From Bacteroides sp. (GTDB taxonomy: Bacteria; Bacteroidota; Bacteroidia; Bacteroidales; Muribaculaceae): 38,063 nucleotides of DNA. The translations under genes were made by a program, and so were the position numbers. Shown piece after piece: positions 23,978 to 32,109 of the stretch. Numbering within the stretch: the stretch's first letter is position 1; each line of letters starts with the position of its first letter. A model generated the notes under the pieces. The model was not told where the DNA came from. It searched no databases and worked only from the letters and a program-made list of their open reading frames with translations. The DNA is taken from NCBI GenBank assembly GCA_014801955.1, contig JAAVDE010000029.1, positions 1 to 38,063 of the forward strand, written 5' to 3'.

Positions 23978-25931
23978 ACTCAGCTATCTGCCAATCATAG
24001 TCGCCGCTTTGCTGACCCTGGCGGCCTGCGCCAACATCGGCCACCCGACCGGCGGCCCGCGCGACGTTACTCCGCCGCGCTATGTGGGCTCAAATCCGCG
24101 GCCCGGGGCAACAAACGTCAAGTCAAACAAAATCAGTATCTATTTCGACGAAAACGTTCAGCTCGACGACCCCAACTCAAAGGTTGCCATTTCGCCGGCC
24201 CAGAAGGAGATGCCCGAACTGTTTGCCAACGGGCACCGGCTCGACATAACGCTGCGCGACTCGCTGATTCCCGGAATGACCTATACCATTGACCTGGCCG
24301 ACGCCGTTAAGGACCTCAACGAGGGTAACGTTCTCGACGGCCTGGCAATCGACTTCTCGACCGGCGACAGCATCGACACCCTCCAGATTTCGGGCATGGT
24401 TCTCCATGCCCGCGACCTCGAACCGGCCCAGGGAATGCTCGTTGGCGTTTATTCAACGCCGGCTGACTCCAACATTATGACCCGCCGCTTCGAACGAATT
24501 GCCCGCACGAATCAATACGGCCAGTTCACGGTGCGCAACCTCGCCCCCGGCGAATATCAGCTCTTTGCGCTGACCGACGTTAACCGCGACTACTTCTGGG
24601 ACCGCACCGAAGACGTTGCCTTCAGCAGCGTCATGCTCTCGCCGTCGGCGGCGTTGCGTGAGGTCAGCGACACTGTTGCCGATGACTCCATAGTTATGCG
24701 AACCGTCGTTGACCATCTGCCCAACAACGTTTTGCTGACCTGGTTTAACGAAGAGTATCAGGCGCAATATCTGAAGAACTACAAGCGGGAAAAGCGCAAC
24801 CAGATTTCGCTCGAAATGGCTGCGCCCGCCGATTCAATGGCCGAGCTGACAATCGTTCAGCTCAATTCCGACACTGCCCTGCGCATCCCGCTCGACCGGG
24901 TTGCGCTGCTGACCCATTCGGCCCGTTTCGATACTATCCGTTACTGGCTGCGCGACTCGGCTGTCATTGCCGCCGACACAATGATGATTGAAACGCGCTA
25001 TCGGCGCGTCGACACCCTCGGCGAGCTAACCTGGGCGACCGACACCCTGAAATTCAACTTCCGAACGCCCAAGAACGCCTACGTTCCGAAAACGCTTCAG
25101 GAAAAAATCGACTCTATCCGAAAAAAGAACGACACGATTCCGATCGACACCTTTGCCCTGCTCCAGCCATCGAGCTTTCTGGGGCTCAGTATTCTCGGCG
25201 GCACTCAAGACGTTAACCGCCCGCTGCGCTTCGCCTTCGGTTCGCCGATTGATTCGCTGCCGGCAGGCGCCGTCAGGATTGAGTATTGCCCGGACTCGGT
25301 GTTCGTTGCGCTGGAGCCGCAGCCGCTGATTCTGCCGGCCGATTCCGGCTCGCATGTCAACTTCGTGGCCGACGTTAAGTGGGTTCCCGGCGGAAAATAT
25401 CGCATTGCCGTTGACTCGCTGGCCGTTACCGATGTTCAGGGCCTCTGGACCCGCAATATTGACTCGCAGTTCAACGTGCGTAGCCTCGACGAATACTCCT
25501 CGGTTAAGTTCACCGTTTCCGGCCTGCCCGACTCGGTTGCGGCAATCGTTGAGCTGCTCGACGAGCAGGATAAACCCGTTCGGGCAGTGCCCGTCAGCGG
25601 CTCCACGGCCCAGTTTGAATATCTGCTACCAGCGACCTACTATGCGCGCCTGTTTATCGACGCCGACGGCAACGGCCTCTGGACCAACGGCGACCTGAAG
25701 TTGCGCCGCCAGCCCGAAGACGTTTACTATTTCCCTAAAAAACTCGCTCTCAAAAAGAACTGGGATCGCTCCGAAGACTGGGACATCAACGCCCTGGCCG
25801 TTGACATGCAAAAACCCGACGCCATTAAGAAAAACAAGCCCCGCAAGGCCGCCGGCGAAATTAATGCCGAAACCGATCCCGACGATATTGACCCTGAAGA
25901 TTTGCCCTATAACCCTTATGAACAACTTTGA
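23970..25931 (+). CDS. Ig-like (Big_5) domain lipoprotein
   Basis: This 653-residue protein is a lipoprotein (lipobox LAAC, Cys20) with an N-terminal Big_5-type Ig-like domain: HPTGGPRDVTPPRYVGS, then NKISIYFDENVQLDD and SLIPGMTYTIDLADAVKDLN. A carboxypeptidase-like beta sandwich follows (TNQYGQFTVRNLAPGEYQLFALTDVNRDYFWD). A late segment YYARLFIDADGNGLWTNGDL is Asp/Gly-rich and may bind calcium. The C-terminal 60 residues are charged, rich in Lys, Asp and Pro. It is probably anchored in the outer membrane. Bacteroidetes genomes carry one or more homologues of unknown function. The start is GTG at 23970, eight bases inside the MATE gene; no ATG is placed before the signal peptide. Confidence 0.88.
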   Translation: MNKLSYLPIIVAALLTLAACANIGHPTGGPRDVTPPRYVGSNPRPGATNVKSNKISIYFDENVQLDDPNSKVAISPAQKEMPELFANGHRLDITLRDSLIPGMTYTIDLADAVKDLNEGNVLDGLAIDFSTGDSIDTLQISGMVLHARDLEPAQGMLVGVYSTPADSNIMTRRFERIARTNQYGQFTVRNLAPGEYQLFALTDVNRDYFWDRTEDVAFSSVMLSPSAALREVSDTVADDSIVMRTVVDHLPNNVLLTWFNEEYQAQYLKNYKREKRNQISLEMAAPADSMAELTIVQLNSDTALRIPLDRVALLTHSARFDTIRYWLRDSAVIAADTMMIETRYRRVDTLGELTWATDTLKFNFRTPKNAYVPKTLQEKIDSIRKKNDTIPIDTFALLQPSSFLGLSILGGTQDVNRPLRFAFGSPIDSLPAGAVRIEYCPDSVFVALEPQPLILPADSGSHVNFVADVKWVPGGKYRIAVDSLAVTDVQGLWTRNIDSQFNVRSLDEYSSVKFTVSGLPDSVAAIVELLDEQDKPVRAVPVSGSTAQFEYLLPATYYARLFIDADGNGLWTNGDLKLRRQPEDVYYFPKKLALKKNWDRSEDWDINALAVDMQKPDAIKKNKPRKAAGEINAETDPDDIDPEDLPYNPYEQL

Positions 25932-27066
25932 CTTCTGCACGCCGACCAACTATGTGTTTGGCCGTGACACCGAACTCCGCGCCGGCGAATTGGCCGCCGC
26001 CTGTCTCGGAAATAAAATCCTTCTTTGCTTCGGTGGTCATTCCGCCAAGGCTTCCGGCCTGCTCGACCGCGTTGAAACCTCGCTGCGCGCCGCCGGGGTT
26101 GAGTTTGTTGAGTTCGGAGACATCAAACCGAATCCTACCGACGACCGCGTCTATGAAGGCATTGACCTCTGTCGTCGCGAAAACGCCAGCGGTATTCTCG
26201 CCGTTGGCGGCGGTTCGGTTATCGACACCGCCAAGGCCATTGCCGGCGGCGTTCCCTACTCCGGCGACTTCTGGGACTTCTGGGCCGGCAAGGCCGTAAT
26301 GACCGAGGCTATGCCCGTGGGAGTTGTGCTGACCATCGCGGCAGCCGGCAGCGAAGGCTCCGGCAACTCGGTGATTACCAAGATTGATGGTGGCAAAAAA
26401 GTGTCGCTGCGAACCAACGTGCTGCGCCCGCGATTCTCCATTCTCAATCCGGCGCTGACCGAGACGCTGCCCGCATATCAGACCGCCTGCGGCATCGTTG
26501 ACATGATGGCCCACATCATGGAGCGCTATTTCTCCAACACCCGCGACTGCGAGCTGACCGACCGCCTCTGCGAAGGCGCCCTCAAGGCCATCGTTGACCT
26601 CGCTCCGCGCGTAATGGCCGATCCCGCCGACTATCAAGCCCGCGCCAATCTCATGTGGGCCGGAACCGTTGCCCATAACGGCATTCTCGGCGTTGGCCGC
26701 GAAGAGGACTGGACCTCCCATGCTATGGAACATGAACTGTCGGCCCTCTACGGCGTTGCCCACGGTGCGGGCCTCTCCGTTGTGTTCCCCGCCTGGCTTG
26801 ACTACGTTGCGCAATTCAACAGCGACAAAATCGAGCAATTCGGTCGCCGCGTATTCGGCGTTGAATCCTCCGCGGAGGCTATCGCGGCGTTGCGCACCTT
26901 CAATCGCGCCATCGGCATGCCCATAACTCTCGCCGAACTCGGCATAACCGACCCCGACATCCCCTTGCTCGTTTCCAACCTCCACGACACCAAAGGCCCC
27001 CTCATCGGCAACTTCTGCCCCACCGACCCCTCCGCCTCTGAAAAAATCTACCGCCTGATGCTCTGA
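25918..27066 (+). CDS. Iron-containing alcohol dehydrogenase (BdhA/YqhD-like)
   Basis: The 382-residue enzyme reduces aldehydes with NAD(P)H or oxidises alcohols, using a divalent metal. The nucleotide-binding part contains GGGSVIDTAKAIAGG, after the beta strands of the FGGHSAKASGL region. Metal ligands appear as Asp and His in GIVDMMAHIMERYF and two His in SHAMEHELSALYGVAHGAGLSVVFPAWL. YqhD-type enzymes prefer NADPH, which I infer only from the family. The ATG at 25918 overlaps the previous stop by 14 bases; the longer frame to 25801 lies inside that gene. It ends three bases from the convergent muramidase gene, and no terminator hairpin is seen between. Confidence 0.93.
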   Translation: MNNFDFCTPTNYVFGRDTELRAGELAAACLGNKILLCFGGHSAKASGLLDRVETSLRAAGVEFVEFGDIKPNPTDDRVYEGIDLCRRENASGILAVGGGSVIDTAKAIAGGVPYSGDFWDFWAGKAVMTEAMPVGVVLTIAAAGSEGSGNSVITKIDGGKKVSLRTNVLRPRFSILNPALTETLPAYQTACGIVDMMAHIMERYFSNTRDCELTDRLCEGALKAIVDLAPRVMADPADYQARANLMWAGTVAHNGILGVGREEDWTSHAMEHELSALYGVAHGAGLSVVFPAWLDYVAQFNSDKIEQFGRRVFGVESSAEAIAALRTFNRAIGMPITLAELGITDPDIPLLVSNLHDTKGPLIGNFCPTDPSASEKIYRLML

Positions 27067-27069
27067 ACG

Positions 27070-27801
27070 TTACTTCGAGTAGCGGGCAAAGGCGGCGGCG
27101 ATGCGGGAGTCGTAGGAGCGTTTGCGGTAGCCGGGGCCGTTATAGCGCAGGGCGAATTGCGACCACTGGCGGTTGCGGATATATTTGTCGAGTCCGCGGC
27201 TTTGCAGGAATTTGCCGAAGAGCTCGAGCTGGTCGAGTTCGCTGCGGCCCATCAGGTGGGCGAACTCCTTGACCGATGAGCAGCCACAGATTTTCCAGTT
27301 GAAGCCTCCGATTTGAAACATTCCCCAAAAGGTTCCCTCGAGGGCGGCGACGGTGTCGATTTTCATTGCCGCGTCGAGGCGCGCATATTGTGCGGCCTGC
27401 GTGGAGCCGTATTTTTTTCTGTTGAGAGGTTGAAAGACTACCGGATATTTCTTCTCGTACTTGCTGAGGTTTATGCCCCGGCGGCGTGCGGCCTGGCGAA
27501 ACATTGTCAGGTCGAAGTTAATGATCGGCGTGTTGTCGCCGTTGAAGCCTTCGCCGCGGGCTCCGGCCTCGATTTCGACCACGGCGCGTATGGCGGCGAC
27601 GGGAATGTCGAGTTCGGCGGCAACGGTTTTATAGTCGTCGGGCGTCAGCGTTCGGTAGCGCAGTGAGTCGCACTCGACTGCGGCAGAGTCGGCGGGTTCG
27701 CCGGCTAAGAGGGGGGGAGATGAGAAAACCGCCGCTGCGCCTCCCAGCAGGCAGGAGGCGCAAAGGCGGTTGATGGTATGTCGGATCTGAGAATCCTTCA
27801 C
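27070..27801 (-). CDS. Secreted N-acetylmuramidase domain (PF11860-like) protein
   Basis: The 243-residue product has a signal peptide (about 1-34, GGAAAVFSSPPLLAGEP region) and then a domain that resembles the N-acetylmuramidase family (DUF3380), which cleaves peptidoglycan between MurNAc and GlcNAc. Supporting segments are IPVAAIRAVVEIEAGARGEGF with a likely catalytic Glu (about 78), PIINFDLTMFRQAARRRG (the family has LFExHxF, so the aromatic-acid-His pattern is altered), ALEGTFWGMFQIGGFNWKICG and RYNGPGYRK. The start is GTG at 27799-27801, six bases after the pepD stop; a longer frame to 27972 lies inside pepD. Endolysin-like or cell-wall-recycling roles are possible. It is probably co-transcribed with pepD. 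Confidence 0.8.
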   Translation of the reverse strand: MKDSQIRHTINRLCASCLLGGAAAVFSSPPLLAGEPADSAAVECDSLRYRTLTPDDYKTVAAELDIPVAAIRAVVEIEAGARGEGFNGDNTPIINFDLTMFRQAARRRGINLSKYEKKYPVVFQPLNRKKYGSTQAAQYARLDAAMKIDTVAALEGTFWGMFQIGGFNWKICGCSSVKEFAHLMGRSELDQLELFGKFLQSRGLDKYIRNRQWSQFALRYNGPGYRKRSYDSRIAAAFARYSK

Positions 27802-27806
27802 AGAGT

Positions 27807-29264
27807 TTATTTTTTCAGGTCGGCGACCTTTTTCAGAATGAGCTTGAGCTGATCCCAGAAGCGGGCCACGGTTGAAATCTGCATGCGTTCGCTCGGGGAG
27901 TGGACGCCGCGCAGGGTGGGGCCGAACGAGGCCATGTCGAGGTTGGGATAGGTTTCCAGCAGCAAGCCGCATTCCAGACCGGCGTGGATGGCGGTGATGA
28001 TGGGCTTTTCGCCATAGAGCTCGGTGTAAGCGTCGCCGATGATGTGCATGATGCGCGAGTTCATGTTGGGCTGCCAGCCGGGGTAGCCTTCGCCATGTTC
28101 AACCTTGGCGCCGGCGAGCTGGAAGTGGGCTTCAACCTGGTTTGCGATGTCCCATTTGCGGGAGTCAACGCTGGAGCGCTGCGAGGTCGTAACAACGATT
28201 TCGTCGTTGCCTTTCATCTTAACGGATGCGAGGTTGGTTGAGGTTTCAACCAGGCCTTCGAGTTCGCGGCTCATGGAAACTACGCCGTGGGGGGCGGAGT
28301 AGATTGCGCGAACAATGTTGACCGACGTTGCGGCGTCGATAACGTATTCGGGCTTTTCGGCGCTTTCGAGTTCGATTTTAAGGGTGGTTTCGAGACCCTG
28401 GTATTCGTTGGCAACTCGGGCGCAGTAGTCGTTGAAGTCGGCGACGAGCTGGTGTTTATGGCCGGGGTTGATGCCGAAAACGGCGTGGGCGGCGCGGGGA
28501 ATTGCGTTGCGCAGGTTGCCGCCGTCGATTTCAACGAGGTTGATTTCGTGTTTCTGGCTCTGTTCCCAGAGGAAGCGGGTCAGCAGCTTGTTGGCATTGG
28601 CGTGGCCCAGGTGGATGTCGCCGCCGCTGTGGCCGCCGAGGCCGCCGCTGACCGCGATTTTCAGATAGGTGAAATCAACCGGAGCGAGCGAGCGCTTATA
28701 ATTAAAGGTGCAAACGGTGTCAACGCCGCCGGCGCAGCCAATGAAAATCTGGCCGTCGTCTTCCGAGTCGAGGTTGAGCAGAATGTCGCCTGAAATCATT
28801 CCTTCGCCGAGGTTGTTGGCGCCGGTCATGCCGGTTTCTTCGTCCATGGTGAAGAGCGCTTCGATGGGGCCGCAAACGATTTCGGGGTCAATGAGCGCGG
28901 CCATTGCTGCGGCCATGCCGATGCCGTTGTCGGCGCCCAGGGTGGTGCCGTCGGCGTGAACCCAGTCGCCGTCAATGATGGTCGTGATGGGGTTGTTATC
29001 GAAATCGAAGGGTTTGTTGCTTTCGCAGACCATGTCCATGTGGCCCTGGAGAATGATGGTGGGTGCATCTTCGTGGCCGGGGGTTGCCGGGCGGGTCATA
29101 ACAACGTTGCCGATGGGGTCGGTTTTAACGGCCAGGTTATGTTTGGCAGCGAAGTCAAGCAGATATTGGCGGATTTTTTCTTCTTTTTTCGAGGGACGCG
29201 GAATCTTAGTGATTTCGTCGAAAATTTCCCAAACGAGGGTCGGTTTTAGGTCTTTAATGGTCAT
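27807..29264 (-). CDS. pepD: Aminoacyl-histidine dipeptidase (M20C)
   Basis: PepD hydrolyses dipeptides, with preference for Xaa-His, by a two-zinc mechanism in the cytosol. The 485-residue length is typical. Zinc ligands and catalytic residues are visible: His75 and Asp77 in LQGHMDMVCE, Asp112 in LGADNGIGMAAA, Glu142/Glu143 in TMDEETGMTG, Asp171 region (LLNLDSEDDGQ), and the dimerisation lid has HSGGDIHLGHANANKL. It lies opposite the OmpH-like gene, with a 160-base AT-rich intergenic region upstream where no clean TAnnTTTG was found for the minus strand. It precedes the muramidase gene by five bases. Confidence 0.95.
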   Translation of the reverse strand: MTIKDLKPTLVWEIFDEITKIPRPSKKEEKIRQYLLDFAAKHNLAVKTDPIGNVVMTRPATPGHEDAPTIILQGHMDMVCESNKPFDFDNNPITTIIDGDWVHADGTTLGADNGIGMAAAMAALIDPEIVCGPIEALFTMDEETGMTGANNLGEGMISGDILLNLDSEDDGQIFIGCAGGVDTVCTFNYKRSLAPVDFTYLKIAVSGGLGGHSGGDIHLGHANANKLLTRFLWEQSQKHEINLVEIDGGNLRNAIPRAAHAVFGINPGHKHQLVADFNDYCARVANEYQGLETTLKIELESAEKPEYVIDAATSVNIVRAIYSAPHGVVSMSRELEGLVETSTNLASVKMKGNDEIVVTTSQRSSVDSRKWDIANQVEAHFQLAGAKVEHGEGYPGWQPNMNSRIMHIIGDAYTELYGEKPIITAIHAGLECGLLLETYPNLDMASFGPTLRGVHSPSERMQISTVARFWDQLKLILKKVADLKK

Positions 29265-29365
29265 ATCAAAGTAAAAAAATGATTATGAGTGTTAAAATTA
29301 TTTATTTTACGAGGTCTAAGTTACAAATTTTTTTTGAAACATGCGTAACTTTCAGGAAACTTTCT

Positions 29366-29373
29366 TACTTTTG
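29366..29373 (+). promoter_or_regulatory. Putative -7 element of the OmpH-like unit
   Basis: TACTTTTG matches TAnnTTTG and lies 51 bases before the ATG at 29425. The best TTG upstream (29334-29336) is 29 bases away, too far for the consensus, so this is a partial promoter. It would start transcription near 29380 and serve genes through cytidine deaminase. Confidence 0.4.
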
Positions 29374-29424
29374 CACTACAAAAAAATAGTTTAGTCCCAA
29401 TCCAATCACTAAAACAACTCTGAA

Positions 29425-30045
29425 ATGAGAAAATTTTTCTATCTTGCTTCCGTGGCAGCGATGATGCTCCCCGTTTTTGCCGGCTGCAAAAATGATAACC
29501 AGGGCAACCAGAAGGTTGCCGGCTCCGCAGCAGTGAAAACCGAGGCTCCCGCCGATTCCAGCGGTAAGCATGATACTCCGATGGCGGCATATATCCGCTA
29601 TATAGACAGCCAGGAGCTCCTGGCCAACTACGCGCTTGCCTTAGAAGTTGCCAAGGCCGACAGTGCCGCCCAGATTCAGCTCGCATCTTATCAGAACCAG
29701 CTCGGTGCAGGCCTGCAGCGCCGCCAGCAGCAGATTCAGGAAAAGATGCAGCGCAACGGCTACCTGTCTGAAGCCAGCTATAACGCCGACGTCGCTGCTC
29801 TGCAAAAGGCCCAGCAGGATGCCGAAAACAAGCTCGCCCAGCGCCAGCGCGACTATGCTACCGACCTGATGAACAAACAGCAGGAACTCCACGATTCTGT
29901 TAAGGCTGTTGTTGACTACCTGAGCGCGAAATATCAGCTCGACGCTGTTATCGACCGCGCATCGGGCCTCTATTTCAACCCCGCCCTCGACATGACGCAG
30001 GAAGTTCTCGCCGAACTTAACCGCCGTTATAAGCCCGCCAAGTGA
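29425..30045 (+). CDS. OmpH/Skp-like coiled-coil lipoprotein
   Basis: The 206-residue product has a lipoprotein signal (lipobox VFAGC, Cys about 21), a Thr/Ser/Ala-rich spacer, and a region beginning AAYIRYIDSQELLANYALALEVAK that matches the start of the OmpH/Skp fold. The next 100 residues form a Gln/Ala/Lys-rich coiled coil (RRQQQIQEKMQRNGY, QKAQQDAENKLAQRQRDY), and the last 30 fold back (YLSAKYQLDAVIDRASGLYF). Skp is a soluble periplasmic chaperone for outer-membrane proteins; this version is likely tethered to a membrane. Chaperone activity is inferred. Its stop overlaps the next start as GTGA. Confidence 0.85.
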   Translation: MRKFFYLASVAAMMLPVFAGCKNDNQGNQKVAGSAAVKTEAPADSSGKHDTPMAAYIRYIDSQELLANYALALEVAKADSAAQIQLASYQNQLGAGLQRRQQQIQEKMQRNGYLSEASYNADVAALQKAQQDAENKLAQRQRDYATDLMNKQQELHDSVKAVVDYLSAKYQLDAVIDRASGLYFNPALDMTQEVLAELNRRYKPAK

Positions 30046-30779
30046 GCAAGAAGCTGATAATTATCCCAACCTATAATGAAAAGGAGAACATCGATGCGAT
30101 GGTTCGCACCGTTATGGCTCTCCCTTTTGCCCCCGACCTGCTGGTTATCGACGATAACTCGCCCGACGGCACTGCCGACCTCGTGCGCGGGTTGCAACAG
30201 GAGTTTTCCTCGAGGCTCCACATGATTAACCGCGCCGGCAAGCTCGGCCTGGGCACTGCCTATATCGCAGGATTCAAGTGGGCGCTGGCCAATGGTTATG
30301 ACGTGATTTTTGAAATGGATTGCGACTTCAGCCATAACCCGGCCGATACGGTGCGCCTGCTTCAGGAGGTTGAGGAAAACGGCTCGGACGTTGCCGTCGG
30401 TTCGCGCTATAAGAGCGGTGTCAACGTTGTTAACTGGCCGATGGGTCGCGTTTTGATGAGTTATTTCGCCTCGAAATATGTTCGCCTGGTTACCGGCATT
30501 CCCGTTGCCGACACGACTGCCGGTTTCGTTTGCTACAAAGCCGACGTGCTCCGCGCAATCGACCTCGACAACATCCGCTTCAAGGGCTATGCCTTCCAGA
30601 TCGAAATGAAGTTCACCGCCCATCAGCTCGGCTTTAGGGTAGGCGAGGTGCCCATCGTGTTCACCAACCGCGTGCTCGGCACTTCGAAGATGAGTTCCGG
30701 AATTTTCGGCGAAGCATTCTTCGGGGTTCTCAGCATGAAGCTCCGTTCGCTGTTTAAGAAGCCGAAACGCCGTGAGTAA
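30042..30779 (+). CDS. Polyprenol-phosphate mannosyltransferase-like GT2
   Basis: The 245-residue GT-A enzyme resembles dolichol/polyprenol-phosphate mannose synthase. Seen: IIPTYNEKENIDAMV, LLVIDDNSPDGTADLV, the substrate segment GLGTAYIAGFKWAL, the DxD-like MDCDFSHNP, VAVGSRYKSG and VADTTAGFVCYKADVL. No membrane spans are present beyond weak hydrophobicity, so it is the short soluble type. It would move a sugar from a nucleotide donor to a lipid phosphate for later use in glycan or glycoprotein assembly; the donor could be GDP-mannose or another sugar. The start is GTG at 30042, overlapping the OmpH-like stop. Confidence 0.88.
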   Translation: MSKKLIIIPTYNEKENIDAMVRTVMALPFAPDLLVIDDNSPDGTADLVRGLQQEFSSRLHMINRAGKLGLGTAYIAGFKWALANGYDVIFEMDCDFSHNPADTVRLLQEVEENGSDVAVGSRYKSGVNVVNWPMGRVLMSYFASKYVRLVTGIPVADTTAGFVCYKADVLRAIDLDNIRFKGYAFQIEMKFTAHQLGFRVGEVPIVFTNRVLGTSKMSSGIFGEAFFGVLSMKLRSLFKKPKRRE

Positions 30780-32109
30780 GCTGCTCTATAATGCCGAGGT
30801 CGTTACCGGCGAACCCGGTTCCCGACCCATTAAGGGCGGCTGGGTACTCATCGACGGCGAGCGCATTGCCGCAGTCGGCAAGGGAACCCCGCCGCAGGCC
30901 GACGAGGCCTTCGACATGGCCGGTGACCTGCTGATGCCGGGCATGATCGACACTCATGTTCACTTCCGCGACCCGGGCCTGACCCAAAAGGCCGACATCG
31001 CCTCGGAGAGCGCCGCGGCGCTGGCCGGAGGCGTAACGTCGTTTATCGACATGCCTAACACCGTTCCGCCAACCGTTACCGTCGAAGCCTGGGAGGCGAA
31101 AATGAAGCGTGCGGCCGAGGTCAGCCTCGCGAACTATGCTTTTTATATAGGTGCGACCAACTCCAACCTTGATTCTGAGCTGCTGCGCGCCGACTATTCG
31201 CAAATTCCGGGGGTGAAACTCTTTCTCGGCTCCTCGACCGGCAATCTGCTGGTCGACGACGATTCGGCCCTGGCGCGCCTCTTCAGCGAGGTTAAGGTGC
31301 CTATCGCCGTCCACGCCGAGGATAATGCCCGCATTGCCATGCACGCGCGCATGGCCCGCGAAATTTTCGGCGACGAGCCGGTGCCGATGGAGTTCCACCC
31401 GGTGATTCGCGACGCGCGCGCCTGCGTCGACGCCTCGCTGGCCGCCATTGAAATGGCCCGCAAGGGTGGGGCGCGTCTCCATCTGCTCCATCTCTCGACC
31501 GCAGCCGAAACGCGCCTGCTCCGCGCCGATAAGCCCGACTGGCTAACCGCCGAAACCTGCATTCAGTATCTGACATTCAGCGATGCCGACTATGAGCAGC
31601 TGGGTGCCCGAATCAAGTGCAACCCGGCGATTAAATCGTCGACCGACCGAACCGCGCTGCGCAAGGCGCTGAAAGATGGCGTTATCGACGTCGTTGCCTC
31701 CGACCATGCTCCCCACCTTTTGAGCGAAAAGCAGGGCGACGCCCTGTCGGCGCCCAGCGGAATGCCCAACATGCAGTTCCAGCTGCCGTTGCTGCTCGAC
31801 CTGTTCAAGCCCGCCGAGGTTGCCCGTTTCGCCGCCTCGCGCCCGGCCGAAATCTTTGGAATTGAAGGGCGCGGAGTGTTGCGCCCCGGAGCGTTTGCCG
31901 ACGTTGTTCGCGTTGGCCGCCGGAGCCACGAGATTTCCGACTCCGACTCGATGAGCCGCTGCGCCTGGACTCCCGCCGCCGGCCTGACGACGGGCCACGT
32001 CGTTGAGGCAACCTACGTTAACGGCACTCTGGCCTATGAACATGGCCGTGGTGTGCTCCCGGTTAAAGCTGCCAAACCACTGACTTTTAATCATAACCTC
32101 AAGAAATGA
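30772..32109 (+). CDS. pyrC: Dihydroorotase
   Basis: Dihydroorotase cyclises carbamoyl aspartate to dihydroorotate in pyrimidine synthesis. The 445-residue protein is an amidohydrolase-fold member with MIDTHVHFRDPGLTQKADI (His62, His64), PGVKLFLGSSTGN, the Lys that may be carboxylated, VHAED, HLLHLSTAAET, and SDHAPH near residue 315. It is the longer type close to bacterial class I (PyrC of Bacteroides), not the E. coli short form; allantoinase is the main alternative, but the location next to cell-envelope and RNA genes and the pyrimidine salvage gene cdd three genes later favour dihydroorotase. The start is GTG at 30772, eight bases inside the mannosyltransferase gene. Confidence 0.9.
   Translation: MSKLLYNAEVVTGEPGSRPIKGGWVLIDGERIAAVGKGTPPQADEAFDMAGDLLMPGMIDTHVHFRDPGLTQKADIASESAAALAGGVTSFIDMPNTVPPTVTVEAWEAKMKRAAEVSLANYAFYIGATNSNLDSELLRADYSQIPGVKLFLGSSTGNLLVDDDSALARLFSEVKVPIAVHAEDNARIAMHARMAREIFGDEPVPMEFHPVIRDARACVDASLAAIEMARKGGARLHLLHLSTAAETRLLRADKPDWLTAETCIQYLTFSDADYEQLGARIKCNPAIKSSTDRTALRKALKDGVIDVVASDHAPHLLSEKQGDALSAPSGMPNMQFQLPLLLDLFKPAEVARFAASRPAEIFGIEGRGVLRPGAFADVVRVGRRSHEISDSDSMSRCAWTPAAGLTTGHVVEATYVNGTLAYEHGRGVLPVKAAKPLTFNHNLKK

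Noticed and set aside
25801-25917. N-terminal extension of the alcohol dehydrogenase
   Set aside because: It is Pro/Lys/Thr-rich and lies within the Big_5 lipoprotein gene; the family start corresponds to the ATG at 25918.
27802-27972. N-terminal extension of the muramidase gene into pepD
   Set aside because: It lies inside pepD in another frame, is Arg/Pro-rich, and the GTG at 27799-27801 gives a proper signal peptide.
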